Shown here piece after piece: positions 27,487-36,395 of a stretch of DNA of 64,000 bases. Within the stretch, counting starts at the first letter, position 1, and every line of letters starts with the position of its first letter. Origin of the DNA: Butyrivibrio sp. NC3005. GTDB lineage: Bacteria; Bacillota; Clostridia; Lachnospirales; Lachnospiraceae. The stretch spans positions 1-64,000 of the forward strand of contig NZ_AUKC01000007.1 in assembly GCF_000424545.1 (NCBI RefSeq), read 5' to 3'. The position numbers and the translations under genes are program-made. A model generated the notes under the pieces. It made no database searches. It was not told the DNA's origin and was given only the letters and a program-made list of their open reading frames with translations.

Positions 27487-28812
27487 TTGAGAAGGAAAAG
27501 TGTTTTGGCAGGCTTTATGATTGCTGCTCTGCTTATGGGGTGCCAGAGCGGCGAATCTATTGAAAAGTCTTCTGCAAAAGATGTATCTGTTAGCAGCAGT
27601 GTCAGCAGTACAGCAGGAAGTTCATTAGATGATGACAAAGGCATCGATGAAGACAGTAAAAGTACGGATTTAGACAAAGATTCTTCTAAAAATTCTACAG
27701 AAAATGCAGACAGTTCTGAAGCAATAAGCATAGATGAAAATGTCTGTCTAAAAGATTTGTGTAAAGATTATTTTTCTCTTGGAGTCGGAATAAACGGAAG
27801 TACACTAGAAAATCAGACTCTTAATATTAAACAATACATGGATCTATCAAAGAAACATTTCAATAGCTGCACTATGACTAACCTCATGAAAAGCTGTTAC
27901 ATCCTAGATCAGGAAGCTTCCAAAGATAGCATAAAAAATGGAGACGGTATGCCTGTTTTAAACTTTGCATCAATTGACCCTACACTTAAGTGGTGCCAAG
28001 AAAACGGTATGAAGATGCGTGGTCATACACTTGTCTGGCACACTCAGGCACCTGAATGGTTTTTTAGAGAGAACTATGAAGATGAAGGCGCATATGTTGA
28101 CAAAAAGACCATGTCAAAGCGAATGGAAAGCTATATTAAACAAATGTTAACCCATGTGCAGACAGATTATCCGGGAGTAATCTATTGCTGGGACGTTGTA
28201 AATGAAGCTGTTGATCCTGAATCTGCTGCAAAAGATTCACCATTTATGTGTAGAACAAAGCTTGGAGATGCGCCAAATCCATGGTATGAAACAATGGGTG
28301 AAGATTACGTAGAAGCAGCATTTACCTATGCAAGAAAATATGCTGATAAGGATGTTAAGCTTTTCTACAATGATTACAATACTTATCAGTCCCCGAAGAC
28401 AGAGTCTATTATAGCGTTGTGTAAGTCATTGAAAGAAAAGGGACTTATAGACGGAATAGGAATGCAGGGTTATTGGGGAATTGATTATCCATCAATTTAC
28501 CTTATCGAACCAGCAATAAAGAAATTCGCCGAGCTTGATCTTGAAATTCAGATTACGGAGTTATCTGTTGCAGTTGAAAATGAAACGAAAGCAGATTTTG
28601 ACAAACAAGCAGCAAAGTATTATCAGATTTTTAAGATGCTGCATGATCTGGATAAAGAAGCTGGGGGACCAGCAAATATCACTAATGTAACATTGTTTGG
28701 ACTAGTTGATCACTATAGAGAAGGTGATACCACAAACTCTAGAATCTTTGATCGAAATTATGAACCCAAAAAAGCGTTCTTGAAAATAAAAGAAGCTATG
28801 GATAATTATTGA
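27487..28812 (+). CDS. Lipoprotein GH10 endo-1,4-beta-xylanase
   Basis: This 441-aa protein starts at TTG, with GGGAGG nine bases upstream; the frame then gives a proper signal peptide (RRKSVLAGFMIAALLMGC) with a lipobox, so it is anchored to the cell surface. A Ser/Asp-rich tether spans about residues 20-80. The glycoside hydrolase family 10 barrel follows, with GHTLVWHTQAPEWF near 180, acid/base Glu240 in WDVVNEAVD, and nucleophile Glu358 in ITELSVAV. It hydrolyses xylan, probably short chains close to the membrane. No carbohydrate-binding module is present. It is separate from the amino-acid operon upstream. Confidence 0.93.
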   Translation: MRRKSVLAGFMIAALLMGCQSGESIEKSSAKDVSVSSSVSSTAGSSLDDDKGIDEDSKSTDLDKDSSKNSTENADSSEAISIDENVCLKDLCKDYFSLGVGINGSTLENQTLNIKQYMDLSKKHFNSCTMTNLMKSCYILDQEASKDSIKNGDGMPVLNFASIDPTLKWCQENGMKMRGHTLVWHTQAPEWFFRENYEDEGAYVDKKTMSKRMESYIKQMLTHVQTDYPGVIYCWDVVNEAVDPESAAKDSPFMCRTKLGDAPNPWYETMGEDYVEAAFTYARKYADKDVKLFYNDYNTYQSPKTESIIALCKSLKEKGLIDGIGMQGYWGIDYPSIYLIEPAIKKFAELDLEIQITELSVAVENETKADFDKQAAKYYQIFKMLHDLDKEAGGPANITNVTLFGLVDHYREGDTTNSRIFDRNYEPKKAFLKIKEAMDNY

Positions 28813-28857
28813 TGTAAAAAACTTAGAAGTAGATTAAAACTAATAACTTATTTATCT

Positions 28858-28917
28858 AAAGCTCTAATATGCTTTTTGCTTCAAATAATTGGAAAAACGC
28901 ATATTAGAGCTTTTTTG
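28858..28917. terminator. Bidirectional intrinsic terminator
   Basis: A perfect 15-bp stem, 28858-28872 with 28899-28913, is followed by a T-run on the plus strand and preceded by A residues. It separates the convergent xylanase and isomerase genes. Confidence 0.88.
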
Positions 28918-28929
28918 CGTGATATAAAA

Positions 28930-29388
28930 CTAAACTTCTACACAATGTTTCTTATCGATTTCAGCAACTTTATCTCTTCTTCTTACATATTTTTCTGCAG
29001 TAAGAGCATCTGTATTCATCCACGTTTTGACGATTTCCATTGCAATAGCGCTTCCTATTATTTTGCCACCGATGCACAAGACATTTGAATCGTTGTGTTC
29101 TCTGGAAAGCTGTGCACAGAATGGATCCTGACAGACACACGCAAAAATGCCTCTTAATTTATTGGCAATCATAGCACTTCCATATCCTACACCATCAACG
29201 AATATTCCTCTGTCACATTCTTTTTTGGCAACTGCAAGAGAAGCGGGGTATACGAAATCTGATAAATCGCAGCCTTCTTCGTCGTATGTACCAAAGTCAA
29301 CAACTTCGTGTCCTTGTTCTTCAAGATATTTTTTAATTTCATTTTTAAGACCAGTTCCGGCATGGTCATTTGCCATAGCTATTTTCAT
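28930..29388 (-). CDS. RpiB/LacA/LacB-family sugar-phosphate isomerase
   Basis: This 152-aa protein has the family N-terminus KIAMANDHAGTGLK, which supplies the DH pair for substrate binding, and DFGTYDEEGCD. In classical RpiB the catalytic base is a Cys in a CGTGxG loop. Here the loop reads FVDGVGYGSAMIANK, with Asp65 in place of Cys. LacA/LacB and tetrulose-phosphate isomerases also lack the Cys, so the substrate may not be ribose 5-phosphate. SNVLCIGGKIIG near 104 is conserved across the family. No sugar kinase is adjacent. Confidence 0.85.
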   Translation of the reverse strand: MKIAMANDHAGTGLKNEIKKYLEEQGHEVVDFGTYDEEGCDLSDFVYPASLAVAKKECDRGIFVDGVGYGSAMIANKLRGIFACVCQDPFCAQLSREHNDSNVLCIGGKIIGSAIAMEIVKTWMNTDALTAEKYVRRRDKVAEIDKKHCVEV

Positions 29389-29515
29389 AAAAATCTCCTT
29401 TCGGGCGGTGATTAGCAGTATTAAAGTTTTTGTCCACTAGACTTTTCGGAGTAAATCCAGAAAACGTTAATGGTAGATTGCTTTCATAAAGATAAATCAC
29501 AAAAAATACCACGAT

Positions 29516-29549
29516 ATGCAAAAATAATTGTAAATATGATGTTTTGCAT
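29516..29549. promoter_or_regulatory. Inverted repeat upstream of the pectinesterase gene
   Basis: ATGCAAAA (29516-29523) and TTTTGCAT (29542-29549) form a perfect 8-bp inverted repeat spaced by 18. It could be an operator. It lies between the divergent isomerase and pectinesterase genes. Confidence 0.4.
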
Positions 29550-29573
29550 GATGGTTCTTTTGTTATTATAGCT

Positions 29574-29628
29574 ATTGTCTGTTTATGGGTAAAGATGTAA
29601 TTGAATTGGAACAGACAATTAATCTTTT
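29574..29628 (+). promoter_or_regulatory. Terminator-like hairpin in the pectinesterase leader
   Basis: ATTGTCTGTT (29574-29583) pairs perfectly with AACAGACAAT (29610-29619) and is followed by AATCTTTTTG, only 18 bases before the start codon. No gene lies upstream on this strand, so the hairpin is in the 5' leader and may attenuate transcription of the following gene. Confidence 0.55.
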
Positions 29629-29645
29629 TGCTAGGGAGAGTGATT

Positions 29646-32600
29646 ATGAATAGAGGTGCGTTTAAAAAATGGCTATCTGCAATATGTATAGCCGCACTTC
29701 TTACATCACTCGTTAGTGCAAGTCAGTATTCAGCTGTACTTGCCGGCGAGAATGTAAGTAATGAGGGTCTTAGTAGTGTGGAAGAAGAACTCCATACTAA
29801 AGATACAGAAGATGATTCTAAAATGGAAAATGAAAAAGCTGATGATGATTCTTTGGCAGATGCAAGTGTCCAGAATCATGAGGGTACATCAGATAATTCA
29901 GATAATATCGAAAATAATTCAGAGAATAAAAGCACAAATTCTATAAATTCTAATGATGAAAACTCACAGGAAAAAAATGCTGATTCTTCAAATTCTGATG
30001 AAAAAGAAAACAAAGAAGACAGTTATAAATTGGTAAATGAGAGTAAAGTTGCAGAAGGAAAAACTGTAAATCTTGATAAAGCAGATGATCACAAGTGGGA
30101 TTTTTCAAATTCAGTGTACCAATTACACGTTGAAGGCAATAAAGATATCTATGAAAATATGCTTATAGATGCTACAGCTTTTGGTGCTAAATGTGCTCCA
30201 AATAACTCGCAGTGGGCACAGGTTAATGCTAATACAAGATTTTACATTCCAGTAAAAGAAAATTCCAAGATAACCATTATGGCATATGATGGCGATTTGA
30301 ATCTTACAATTAACGAAAGTAAAATGACTTGCATAAAAGGTCAGGGATGTTTTCTTTATGAGTATGAAAATAAGGAAAATGCTGCAGTTCTGGAACTAAA
30401 AGTAAATGCTAATACATATTTTGCATATATCGAAGTTAAGAAGGAAAGCAGTGCAGAAGATGAAGAGAATAATAAAGAAGTTGAAAAAGAAGAGACAGAC
30501 TACTATTCTAAATTCAATTTCCCGGTTTCTAATACTGAGTGGGATTTTACAGATTATCAGCTTGTAAAAGATGATAATGGCAGGGATGGAGTGAAATTTG
30601 AGAAAGGTTTAGGATTTTATCACAATCTTTATATCGATGCTACCAAAGATAATGCGAAGTTCAATGCAAGAGAAAATGGAGCCAAAGATGATGTTCAGGT
30701 TAATGATGGTACAGTTATCGTAGTGCCGTTTAATAGAGCAGGAAAGCTTTCTTTTAGTTATTTTTCAAATGGAGGCACTATTTCCATAGATGGAGAGAAC
30801 TATACATCAGGTTCAGAGTATGAGTATACAGGAAAAGGATATGGCTTCGTAGTGCTCAACGTTGTAGGTCAGATATATCTTTATGATATTACTGTTACGC
30901 TTCCGTCTTCTGCATTTGATCAGGTTGGAAACGGTAGCAGTGATGTATGGGATTTTGGTCTTGCAAAAGATACCCAAAAAGGTGCTGTGAATGAAATTAC
31001 AGATGAAGTGTACAGACAGCTAAATCTTCTTGGCTCTTATACCAATAAGCTTGGACAGACAACTATTGGCGCATTTGAAGCTAAGACAAATGTGAAAATA
31101 GGTGATCTTACCTTAAATGTTAAGGCAGGAGATAGAATCTATACTAAACCTTCAATTGAAGGAAAAACTATTGAAGCAACAAACAAAAAAGGCATTTATA
31201 AGTTTAGTGATGGCTATGAGTCGGCTGGTTATTATTATGCAAATGGTGCAAGTTCCAGCGAAAGCAGAAATATTGAAATTGCTAATGTAAAAAATGGGCA
31301 GATTATCGAAGTATATGCCGGAAGCAAAAAAGCTGATGGAACGCTTCATTTTGTAAATGAGAGTGAAAGTCAGAATGATACTGCACAGGTTTTCGTTAAT
31401 CAGCCTTCAAAGACTGTTTTTACAGCAAAAGAAGACGGAACATTCAAAATTTACATGGATGGAGAAAACTGTAAACCTGATTTCTATAGAGTTGTTCGAA
31501 AAGATAGTCCGGTTCTTTCTGGAAAACTTATTTTCCCAGAAGATGCTAAAGTTTCAGATGATTATTCATTGGAACTTATTAATAAAGAGACTGGAAAAGT
31601 ATACAAAGCAGATATCGACTATGCTCAGAAAAAATACGCAGTAGTTCTTGCAAATGGAGAGTATGAAGCTTCTATCAAGAACATTTCAGGATATCATTTG
31701 GATACAAACAGTAGTAATACAAGTGTTAAAGTTGATATATCGAAAGAAGATAATGTTCACGATTTCGAGATTACAGGCGCAGAAACTGTAGTTGTAACAG
31801 GAAAAGTTGAAGGTTTTGATGAAGGTTTCGATTTTGCTGGTGCAAGTCTTAAATTCAGTAACTCGAAATCTGGAGATGTATATGCTAGGATTTCCGAGGA
31901 TAAGACTTATAGTACAGTACTTGATCTTGATAAGGTTAATGATTACGAAGTAAGTCTTGATAACTGTAATGATTACATTTTGGAACTTACCCAGGATAAT
32001 TTGAAGTTTATTGCTGACAGCAACAAAGAAATAAACTATGTTGTGGTAAAAAATGCCACCTACAAAGTATCCGGAAGACTTATAAATGTCCCGAATAATG
32101 CTGTGACCAAACTTACATTTACTAATACTGCTGATGGCAAAAAATATGAGACATCAATTGAACAAGACAGCGATACTTATAGTATTTTCCTTCGTGACGG
32201 AAAATATCAGGTTAAGACAGATAATGCAGAGTATAAGACATCTACAGTTATAACTGTAGACGGAAGCTACATTAGAAAAGACTTGTTTTTTGACAAAGCT
32301 ATAAATACTGATATTAAAGATGCAAAGGATATATATGTAGGATATCCAGATAAAGAGTTGAACTTTAATACTGTATCAGATGCAGTAAAAGCGGTTGAAG
32401 ATGCAAGAAATGCTCATAAAAATGATGGAACAGTAACTGTTCATATCGCTCCGGGAACCTATAGAGAACAGGTAATTATAACTGCAAAAGACATTCATCT
32501 TGTGGGTGAAGGAACTGTTAAAATTACATGGTATTACGGAATAGGTTATACCTATTATAGTGCAGTAAAAGGCTATTATAACAAAGAGGCAGCATTCAAT

Positions 32601-34907
32601 AAATCTGGCAGAGGAGCTGTTGATAAGTGGGGTGCATCTGTTCTTGTAAAGAGTAGTGCGACAGGATTTAAGGCTGAGAATATTATCTTTGAAAACTCAT
32701 TTAACAGATATGTTACAGAAGAAGAGATTAAAGATGGTGTTAAACTTGATACAAATGCTTATTCTGATTCAAAAATAAAAGTTAATAGAACTTTCGGAAT
32801 GGACGCAGCAAGCGTATCAGCAACTGAAAGAGCATGTGCACTTGCAATTGAAGGAACGGATTTCGAACTTTATAGATGTTCTGTTCTTGGAAGCCAGGAC
32901 ACACTTTATACCGGCCCTAAAGTGCTTGGATATATAAGAAACAGTCTTATTATGGGTAACACTGACTATATCTTTGGTTATGGTGATGTAGTATTTGAAG
33001 GATGTGAACTTAATTTTGCTGGTTATACTGATGGTGATAAGAAGCATAGCTATATTACAGCTAATAGAGGTGCAAATTCAAAGTTTGGATATCTTTTTAA
33101 TAACTGCAGGGTAACGGGGCCTTCTAATGGCATGATGCTTGGTGCAAGCTATTTTGGTAGACCATGGGATAATCAGGCTAAAGTTACATACAAGGATACT
33201 CTTGTAACAGGAATGAAAATAAAAGACTATGGCTGGCATAGTATGAGTGGTACACAGCCGTATAATGTTAATTACAAAGAGTATAATACAAAGATTACAA
33301 CAAAGGTTGTGACCAAAAAAGATAGAATAGATGACAATGGCAATGAGTATAGCAAAGTATTTGATACAGAACAGGAACTTGGACTATATTCAGATGACTA
33401 CTTTACTTCATTTATTCCAGTTCATTTTATTAGTGACAAAGACAATATAAATGAAAATTCTTTTGTGACTTATACAGTTTATTTCAAAGATGCGGAAGGT
33501 AACACTTTGGCAGTTCCTGAAATAAGAAGTGCTCAGGTCGGAAGTAGAATAAAGGCATCAGATGCTAAGTTCAAAATAACAGGATATGAAGTTGTAAACA
33601 ATGATACTGCGATAACTCTTTCGGAAAAAGATAATTCTATAACCATTGTTTATAAAAAGGCGATGAAAGATGTAAAGATTTGTTATAGAAATCTTTATAC
33701 AGGAGAAGATGTAGCGCAGGAAGTTACAAAAAAATATGAGTGCGGTGATAAGGTTACAGAGGTTGCACCTATTATGCCGGGGCACAAAACTATGGGAGAA
33801 AAGGTTAAATCAATCGTCGTAACAGATAATGATACAGACAATGAGATTGATTTCTTCTATATCCCTGATAAGCAGACTGTATATGTTAGATATTACGATT
33901 ATTATACAGGCGAAATGATTTCAGATGAAATCACTTTTTCACAGCTTTTTGGAACAACAGTAGATGTAACAAAGTATATTAAAGAAATAAATAGTTACAA
34001 TTATGAGGAGATTCGTTTCAATAATTCTGAGAAAAAGGCAGATAGTACTACATTCACAATTGGTGTCGGAAATGTAATAGGAATCTTCTATAAGAAGAAT
34101 ATTTATGAATATGAAATAGACCTTACAAAAGAAGGTGTTGAAGATGCTGATATGTGGAGAGATGTGGTTAAGCGTGCATTAGGAAGTCTTCCTGCAATAT
34201 ATTTACAAGATGGAGAAATTGTAACAAAACTTGAAAATACAGCAGAACTTAATACAGGTGACGTTCTTGTTGCAAGAATCATGAAGAAGAGCAGAAAGCC
34301 ACTTCCAAGTGATATAAACTATCAGGAAGCAAGTGTTGAAAAAATAGAGTTTATCTGGAACGAAGATACTAATGGTGACGAATATGTAATATCAGAAAGC
34401 AATTTTGGTAATACGTTAACACTTAGTACAATTGTTAATGTTAAGGTAAGTGATGCAGAGGGTAATACATATAATATCAAAGATAAATTTGAAGAAAAAC
34501 TGTTGGTAAAAGCTAAGAATAATTCTAACGAACAAGGAAAGACAGACAGAACTATACCTAGTGAAACAGGAAAGACAGACAGCATTATATCTAGTGAAAC
34601 AGGAAAGACAGACAGTATCATACCTAGTGAATCAAGTGTTATAGTTAAAGCAAATAGCAATAATAGTACACAATCTGGCGAAAGCAAAGAAAATCGCGTA
34701 TCTACTGCAAATACACAAAATAATGAAAAAAGTGTTTTGGGTAAATCTAGAGAAAAAGAAATACCAGGAGTTTCTGGTAAGAATTCTAGAAAAGCAGCTA
34801 CAGGTGATTTATCTAATATGTATGAAAGAATGTTTGTAGTATTTATTTTGCTTATAGCGATTTCTTTTATTGTGTTTGTTAATTTGAAAAAGTCAAATAA
34901 AAATTAA
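29646..34907 (+). CDS. Giant cell-wall pectinesterase (CE8) with multiple accessory modules
   Basis: This 1753-aa surface protein removes methyl esters from pectin. ATG 29646 follows AGGGAGAG; a longer frame from 29601 is rejected. In order it has a signal peptide (to about 33) and an Asp/Glu/Asn-rich spacer to about 130. Three modules opening with a WDF motif follow (near 155, 298, 434). Next are three beta-sandwich, carboxypeptidase-regulatory-like repeats (near 622, 716, 805). The CE8 domain spans about 890-1250, with GSQDTLY near 1081, GNTDYIFG near 1103 and GRPW near 1171, giving the catalytic Asp pair and Arg. MucBP-like repeats start near 1275. The tail has three 11-aa repeats, KAATGD, a membrane helix (about 1725-1747) and basic residues. 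KAATGD resembles a degenerate sortase signal. Confidence 0.93.
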   Translation: MNRGAFKKWLSAICIAALLTSLVSASQYSAVLAGENVSNEGLSSVEEELHTKDTEDDSKMENEKADDDSLADASVQNHEGTSDNSDNIENNSENKSTNSINSNDENSQEKNADSSNSDEKENKEDSYKLVNESKVAEGKTVNLDKADDHKWDFSNSVYQLHVEGNKDIYENMLIDATAFGAKCAPNNSQWAQVNANTRFYIPVKENSKITIMAYDGDLNLTINESKMTCIKGQGCFLYEYENKENAAVLELKVNANTYFAYIEVKKESSAEDEENNKEVEKEETDYYSKFNFPVSNTEWDFTDYQLVKDDNGRDGVKFEKGLGFYHNLYIDATKDNAKFNARENGAKDDVQVNDGTVIVVPFNRAGKLSFSYFSNGGTISIDGENYTSGSEYEYTGKGYGFVVLNVVGQIYLYDITVTLPSSAFDQVGNGSSDVWDFGLAKDTQKGAVNEITDEVYRQLNLLGSYTNKLGQTTIGAFEAKTNVKIGDLTLNVKAGDRIYTKPSIEGKTIEATNKKGIYKFSDGYESAGYYYANGASSSESRNIEIANVKNGQIIEVYAGSKKADGTLHFVNESESQNDTAQVFVNQPSKTVFTAKEDGTFKIYMDGENCKPDFYRVVRKDSPVLSGKLIFPEDAKVSDDYSLELINKETGKVYKADIDYAQKKYAVVLANGEYEASIKNISGYHLDTNSSNTSVKVDISKEDNVHDFEITGAETVVVTGKVEGFDEGFDFAGASLKFSNSKSGDVYARISEDKTYSTVLDLDKVNDYEVSLDNCNDYILELTQDNLKFIADSNKEINYVVVKNATYKVSGRLINVPNNAVTKLTFTNTADGKKYETSIEQDSDTYSIFLRDGKYQVKTDNAEYKTSTVITVDGSYIRKDLFFDKAINTDIKDAKDIYVGYPDKELNFNTVSDAVKAVEDARNAHKNDGTVTVHIAPGTYREQVIITAKDIHLVGEGTVKITWYYGIGYTYYSAVKGYYNKEAAFNKSGRGAVDKWGASVLVKSSATGFKAENIIFENSFNRYVTEEEIKDGVKLDTNAYSDSKIKVNRTFGMDAASVSATERACALAIEGTDFELYRCSVLGSQDTLYTGPKVLGYIRNSLIMGNTDYIFGYGDVVFEGCELNFAGYTDGDKKHSYITANRGANSKFGYLFNNCRVTGPSNGMMLGASYFGRPWDNQAKVTYKDTLVTGMKIKDYGWHSMSGTQPYNVNYKEYNTKITTKVVTKKDRIDDNGNEYSKVFDTEQELGLYSDDYFTSFIPVHFISDKDNINENSFVTYTVYFKDAEGNTLAVPEIRSAQVGSRIKASDAKFKITGYEVVNNDTAITLSEKDNSITIVYKKAMKDVKICYRNLYTGEDVAQEVTKKYECGDKVTEVAPIMPGHKTMGEKVKSIVVTDNDTDNEIDFFYIPDKQTVYVRYYDYYTGEMISDEITFSQLFGTTVDVTKYIKEINSYNYEEIRFNNSEKKADSTTFTIGVGNVIGIFYKKNIYEYEIDLTKEGVEDADMWRDVVKRALGSLPAIYLQDGEIVTKLENTAELNTGDVLVARIMKKSRKPLPSDINYQEASVEKIEFIWNEDTNGDEYVISESNFGNTLTLSTIVNVKVSDAEGNTYNIKDKFEEKLLVKAKNNSNEQGKTDRTIPSETGKTDSIISSETGKTDSIIPSESSVIVKANSNNSTQSGESKENRVSTANTQNNEKSVLGKSREKEIPGVSGKNSRKAATGDLSNMYERMFVVFILLIAISFIVFVNLKKSNKN
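34536..34634 (+). repeat. Three tandem 33-bp repeats in the pectinesterase gene
   Basis: Units start at 34536, 34569 and 34602 with GGAAAGACAGACAG. Each encodes 11 residues of the form GKTDxIxSSET or GKTDxIxPSET. They form part of the Ser/Thr/Lys-rich wall-spanning region before the anchor. Copy number may vary between strains by slippage. Confidence 0.85.
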
Positions 34908-34908
34908 A

Positions 34909-34952
34909 AAAGTTCCATGGAGTTAAGTAATTTAGCTTCATGGAATTTTTTT
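34909..34952 (+). terminator. Intrinsic terminator of the pectinesterase gene
   Basis: An A/G-TTCCATG arm near 34911 pairs with a CATGGAA arm near 34939 through a stem with G-U pairs, followed by seven T. Confidence 0.8.
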
Positions 34953-35073
34953 GTAGACTACGCGATTCAGTAATTTGTACAATTATGTGCATAGAAAATC
35001 TATCATAAATTGTGTATGCGAAGATTGTAAAAATTACGATTTTGCGTCGATGTTGGCAACAATATACAAAATA

Positions 35074-35102
35074 TTGACATTATATGTAATAGTTGTTAAA
35101 CT
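35074..35102 (+). promoter_or_regulatory. Vegetative promoter of the 201-aa secreted protein
   Basis: A consensus TTGACA, 17 bases, then TAAACT. The predicted start near 35109 leaves a leader of about 30 bases before the ATG. Confidence 0.65.
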
Positions 35103-35138
35103 TTGCTTAGGAAAATTACTTAGAAATAAGAGGTGGAC

Positions 35139-35744
35139 ATGAAGATTAAGAAAATAATTGTATTGTGTGCATGTGTGGCTTTAACTACATTCTCATCGTC
35201 ATATAATGTACTAGCTAAAGAAGAATGCGGGTATGAGGAAAATTGTTCAGACGCTATAGCTACTAAGTTAGGCGGAAAAAGTATTTCGCCTGAGGAATTG
35301 CCAGATGGAATAATACCACTAGAATTTGATTCAGTGGAAGAAGCCAAAAAGTATTTAACGCAAGAAGAAGATTTGTTGCAAATTAATGCTTATAATGTTG
35401 AGAATAATAAATGCTTATCTAGGAATAAAGTAACTAAAGCAAGTTCAAATACAGGTGTAAAAACTTCATCTATTGTTACGGGGCTTGGCTCAATAAATGT
35501 ATATGCAAAATATTCTTTTGTTAAAGGAAAGTTTACAAAAGTTAACTCGGTGACAACATCATATACTGGTTTGACAATTGGAAATGAGTGGGTTCAAGAT
35601 ACGTATTCATCTTCAATTACAAAGGGAGGTAAAAAACTATCTGTTTCAGTGTATGGTCACTATGATCATTATATTTTAGTAAACACAAGCCTTACAAAAA
35701 TATCTTCGAGCAAGGCTAATTATAATGTTTCTTGGAAGTATTGA
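35139..35744 (+). CDS. Small secreted beta-rich protein of unknown function
   Basis: This 201-aa protein has a clear signal peptide (KIKKIIVLCACVALTTF, cleavage near residue 27 after VLA). The mature N-terminal half is acidic with two close Cys (ECGYEENC). The C-terminal 100 residues are rich in Ser, Thr, Lys, Tyr and alternating hydrophobics (SINVYAKYSFVKGKF, KLSVSVYGHYDHY), consistent with a beta-sheet domain. I do not recognise the family. ATG 35139 with AAGAGG upstream is preferred over the GTG at 35133. A 37-aa membrane protein gene follows four bases after the stop, and both end at one terminator. A secreted toxin or adhesin with a dedicated partner is possible but unproven. Confidence 0.75.
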   Translation: MKIKKIIVLCACVALTTFSSSYNVLAKEECGYEENCSDAIATKLGGKSISPEELPDGIIPLEFDSVEEAKKYLTQEEDLLQINAYNVENNKCLSRNKVTKASSNTGVKTSSIVTGLGSINVYAKYSFVKGKFTKVNSVTTSYTGLTIGNEWVQDTYSSSITKGGKKLSVSVYGHYDHYILVNTSLTKISSSKANYNVSWKY

Positions 35745-35748
35745 TAAA

Positions 35749-35862
35749 ATGAGTATTGGAGTAATAAATTCTTTATGGACTGTTTTCAATATCTTTCTTC
35801 GGATCATAGTTATAGCTGTGATTGCTTTTTTAATTAAGAGAGTTAGAAATAAGTTTAGATAG
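35749..35862 (+). CDS. 37-aa single-pass membrane miniprotein
   Basis: ATG AGT ATT opens a 38-codon frame ending TAG 35860-35862. The product has one hydrophobic helix (about residues 10-29, FNIFLRIIVIAVIAFLI) and a basic tail (KRVRNKFR), so the C-terminus should face the cytoplasm. GGAAG lies ten bases upstream inside the end of the secreted-protein gene. The tight spacing and shared terminator support a real two-gene operon. It could be an immunity, chaperone or export partner. Too short for family assignment. Confidence 0.6.
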   Translation: MSIGVINSLWTVFNIFLRIIVIAVIAFLIKRVRNKFR

Positions 35863-35870
35863 AATTATTG

Positions 35871-35910
35871 GCGATTTATGCAATCATTTGCATAAATCGC
35901 TTAATTTTTT
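35871..35910. terminator. Bidirectional terminator
   Basis: GCGATTTATGCAA (35871-35883) pairs perfectly with TTGCATAAATCGC (35888-35900) over a four-base loop, then a T-rich tract. The stop codon of the convergent Rrf2 gene lies in the loop. Confidence 0.9.
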
Positions 35911-36282
35911 GCTATAGAAAAAGTCATGCTCAAGTTTGTAAAACTCTTCCCACATGTGAATAGTTCTACATTCAGCACGCATCTGACATTCTTTGGCATC
36001 GTCGGCAAGACAGGCAACCGGTGAAAAAGTGCCTTCCATCACTTCGATGATTTCACCGACACTATAATCGTCAACATCTCTTGTGAGTTTATATCCTCCG
36101 TGCTTACCACTTAGTCCTTCTATTAATTTTGCAGCAACGAGTTCTTTTGCAATTATCTCAAGATATTTTTTGGAAATATTTTGTCTTGCAGCAATATCTT
36201 TGAGTGGAATAAAATCTTCACTTTCCTGCATGGCAAGATCTATCATAACTCGAAGTGCATAACGTCCTTTTGTAGAAATCAT
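35884..36282 (-). CDS. Rrf2-family regulator, possible Fe-S sensor
   Basis: This 132-aa protein begins MISTKGRYALRVMIDLA, the standard Rrf2 opening, and has a winged helix-turn-helix with ISKKYLEIIAKELVAAKLI. Three Cys (91, 99 and 105; spacing C-x7-C-x5-C) lie where IscR- and NsrR-type members bind an iron-sulfur cluster (IscR is C-x5-C-x5-C), so it may sense Fe-S status, oxygen or NO. AAGGA precedes the ATG. No isc, suf or cysteine-synthesis genes are adjacent, so its target is unclear. A palindrome in its own promoter region may be an autoregulatory operator. Confidence 0.9.
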   Translation of the reverse strand: MISTKGRYALRVMIDLAMQESEDFIPLKDIAARQNISKKYLEIIAKELVAAKLIEGLSGKHGGYKLTRDVDDYSVGEIIEVMEGTFSPVACLADDAKECQMRAECRTIHMWEEFYKLEHDFFYSKKLSDLCK

Positions 36283-36328
36283 AAAAACATCCTTTTCATA
36301 AAAACATAACAGTAATCTGCATTCTTAT

Positions 36329-36351
36329 AAACCTATTATAGTATAGGGTTT
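36329..36351. promoter_or_regulatory. Imperfect palindrome in the Rrf2 promoter region
   Basis: AAACCTAT (36329-36336) and ATAGGGTTT (36343-36351) form a near-perfect inverted repeat (one extra base in the right arm). On the minus strand a TATAAT hexamer lies inside it. Position and symmetry suit an autoregulated Rrf2 operator. Confidence 0.4.
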
Positions 36352-36395
36352 TAGGTTTACACAACCCCAAATAATTGTTAAAATAATATGACATA

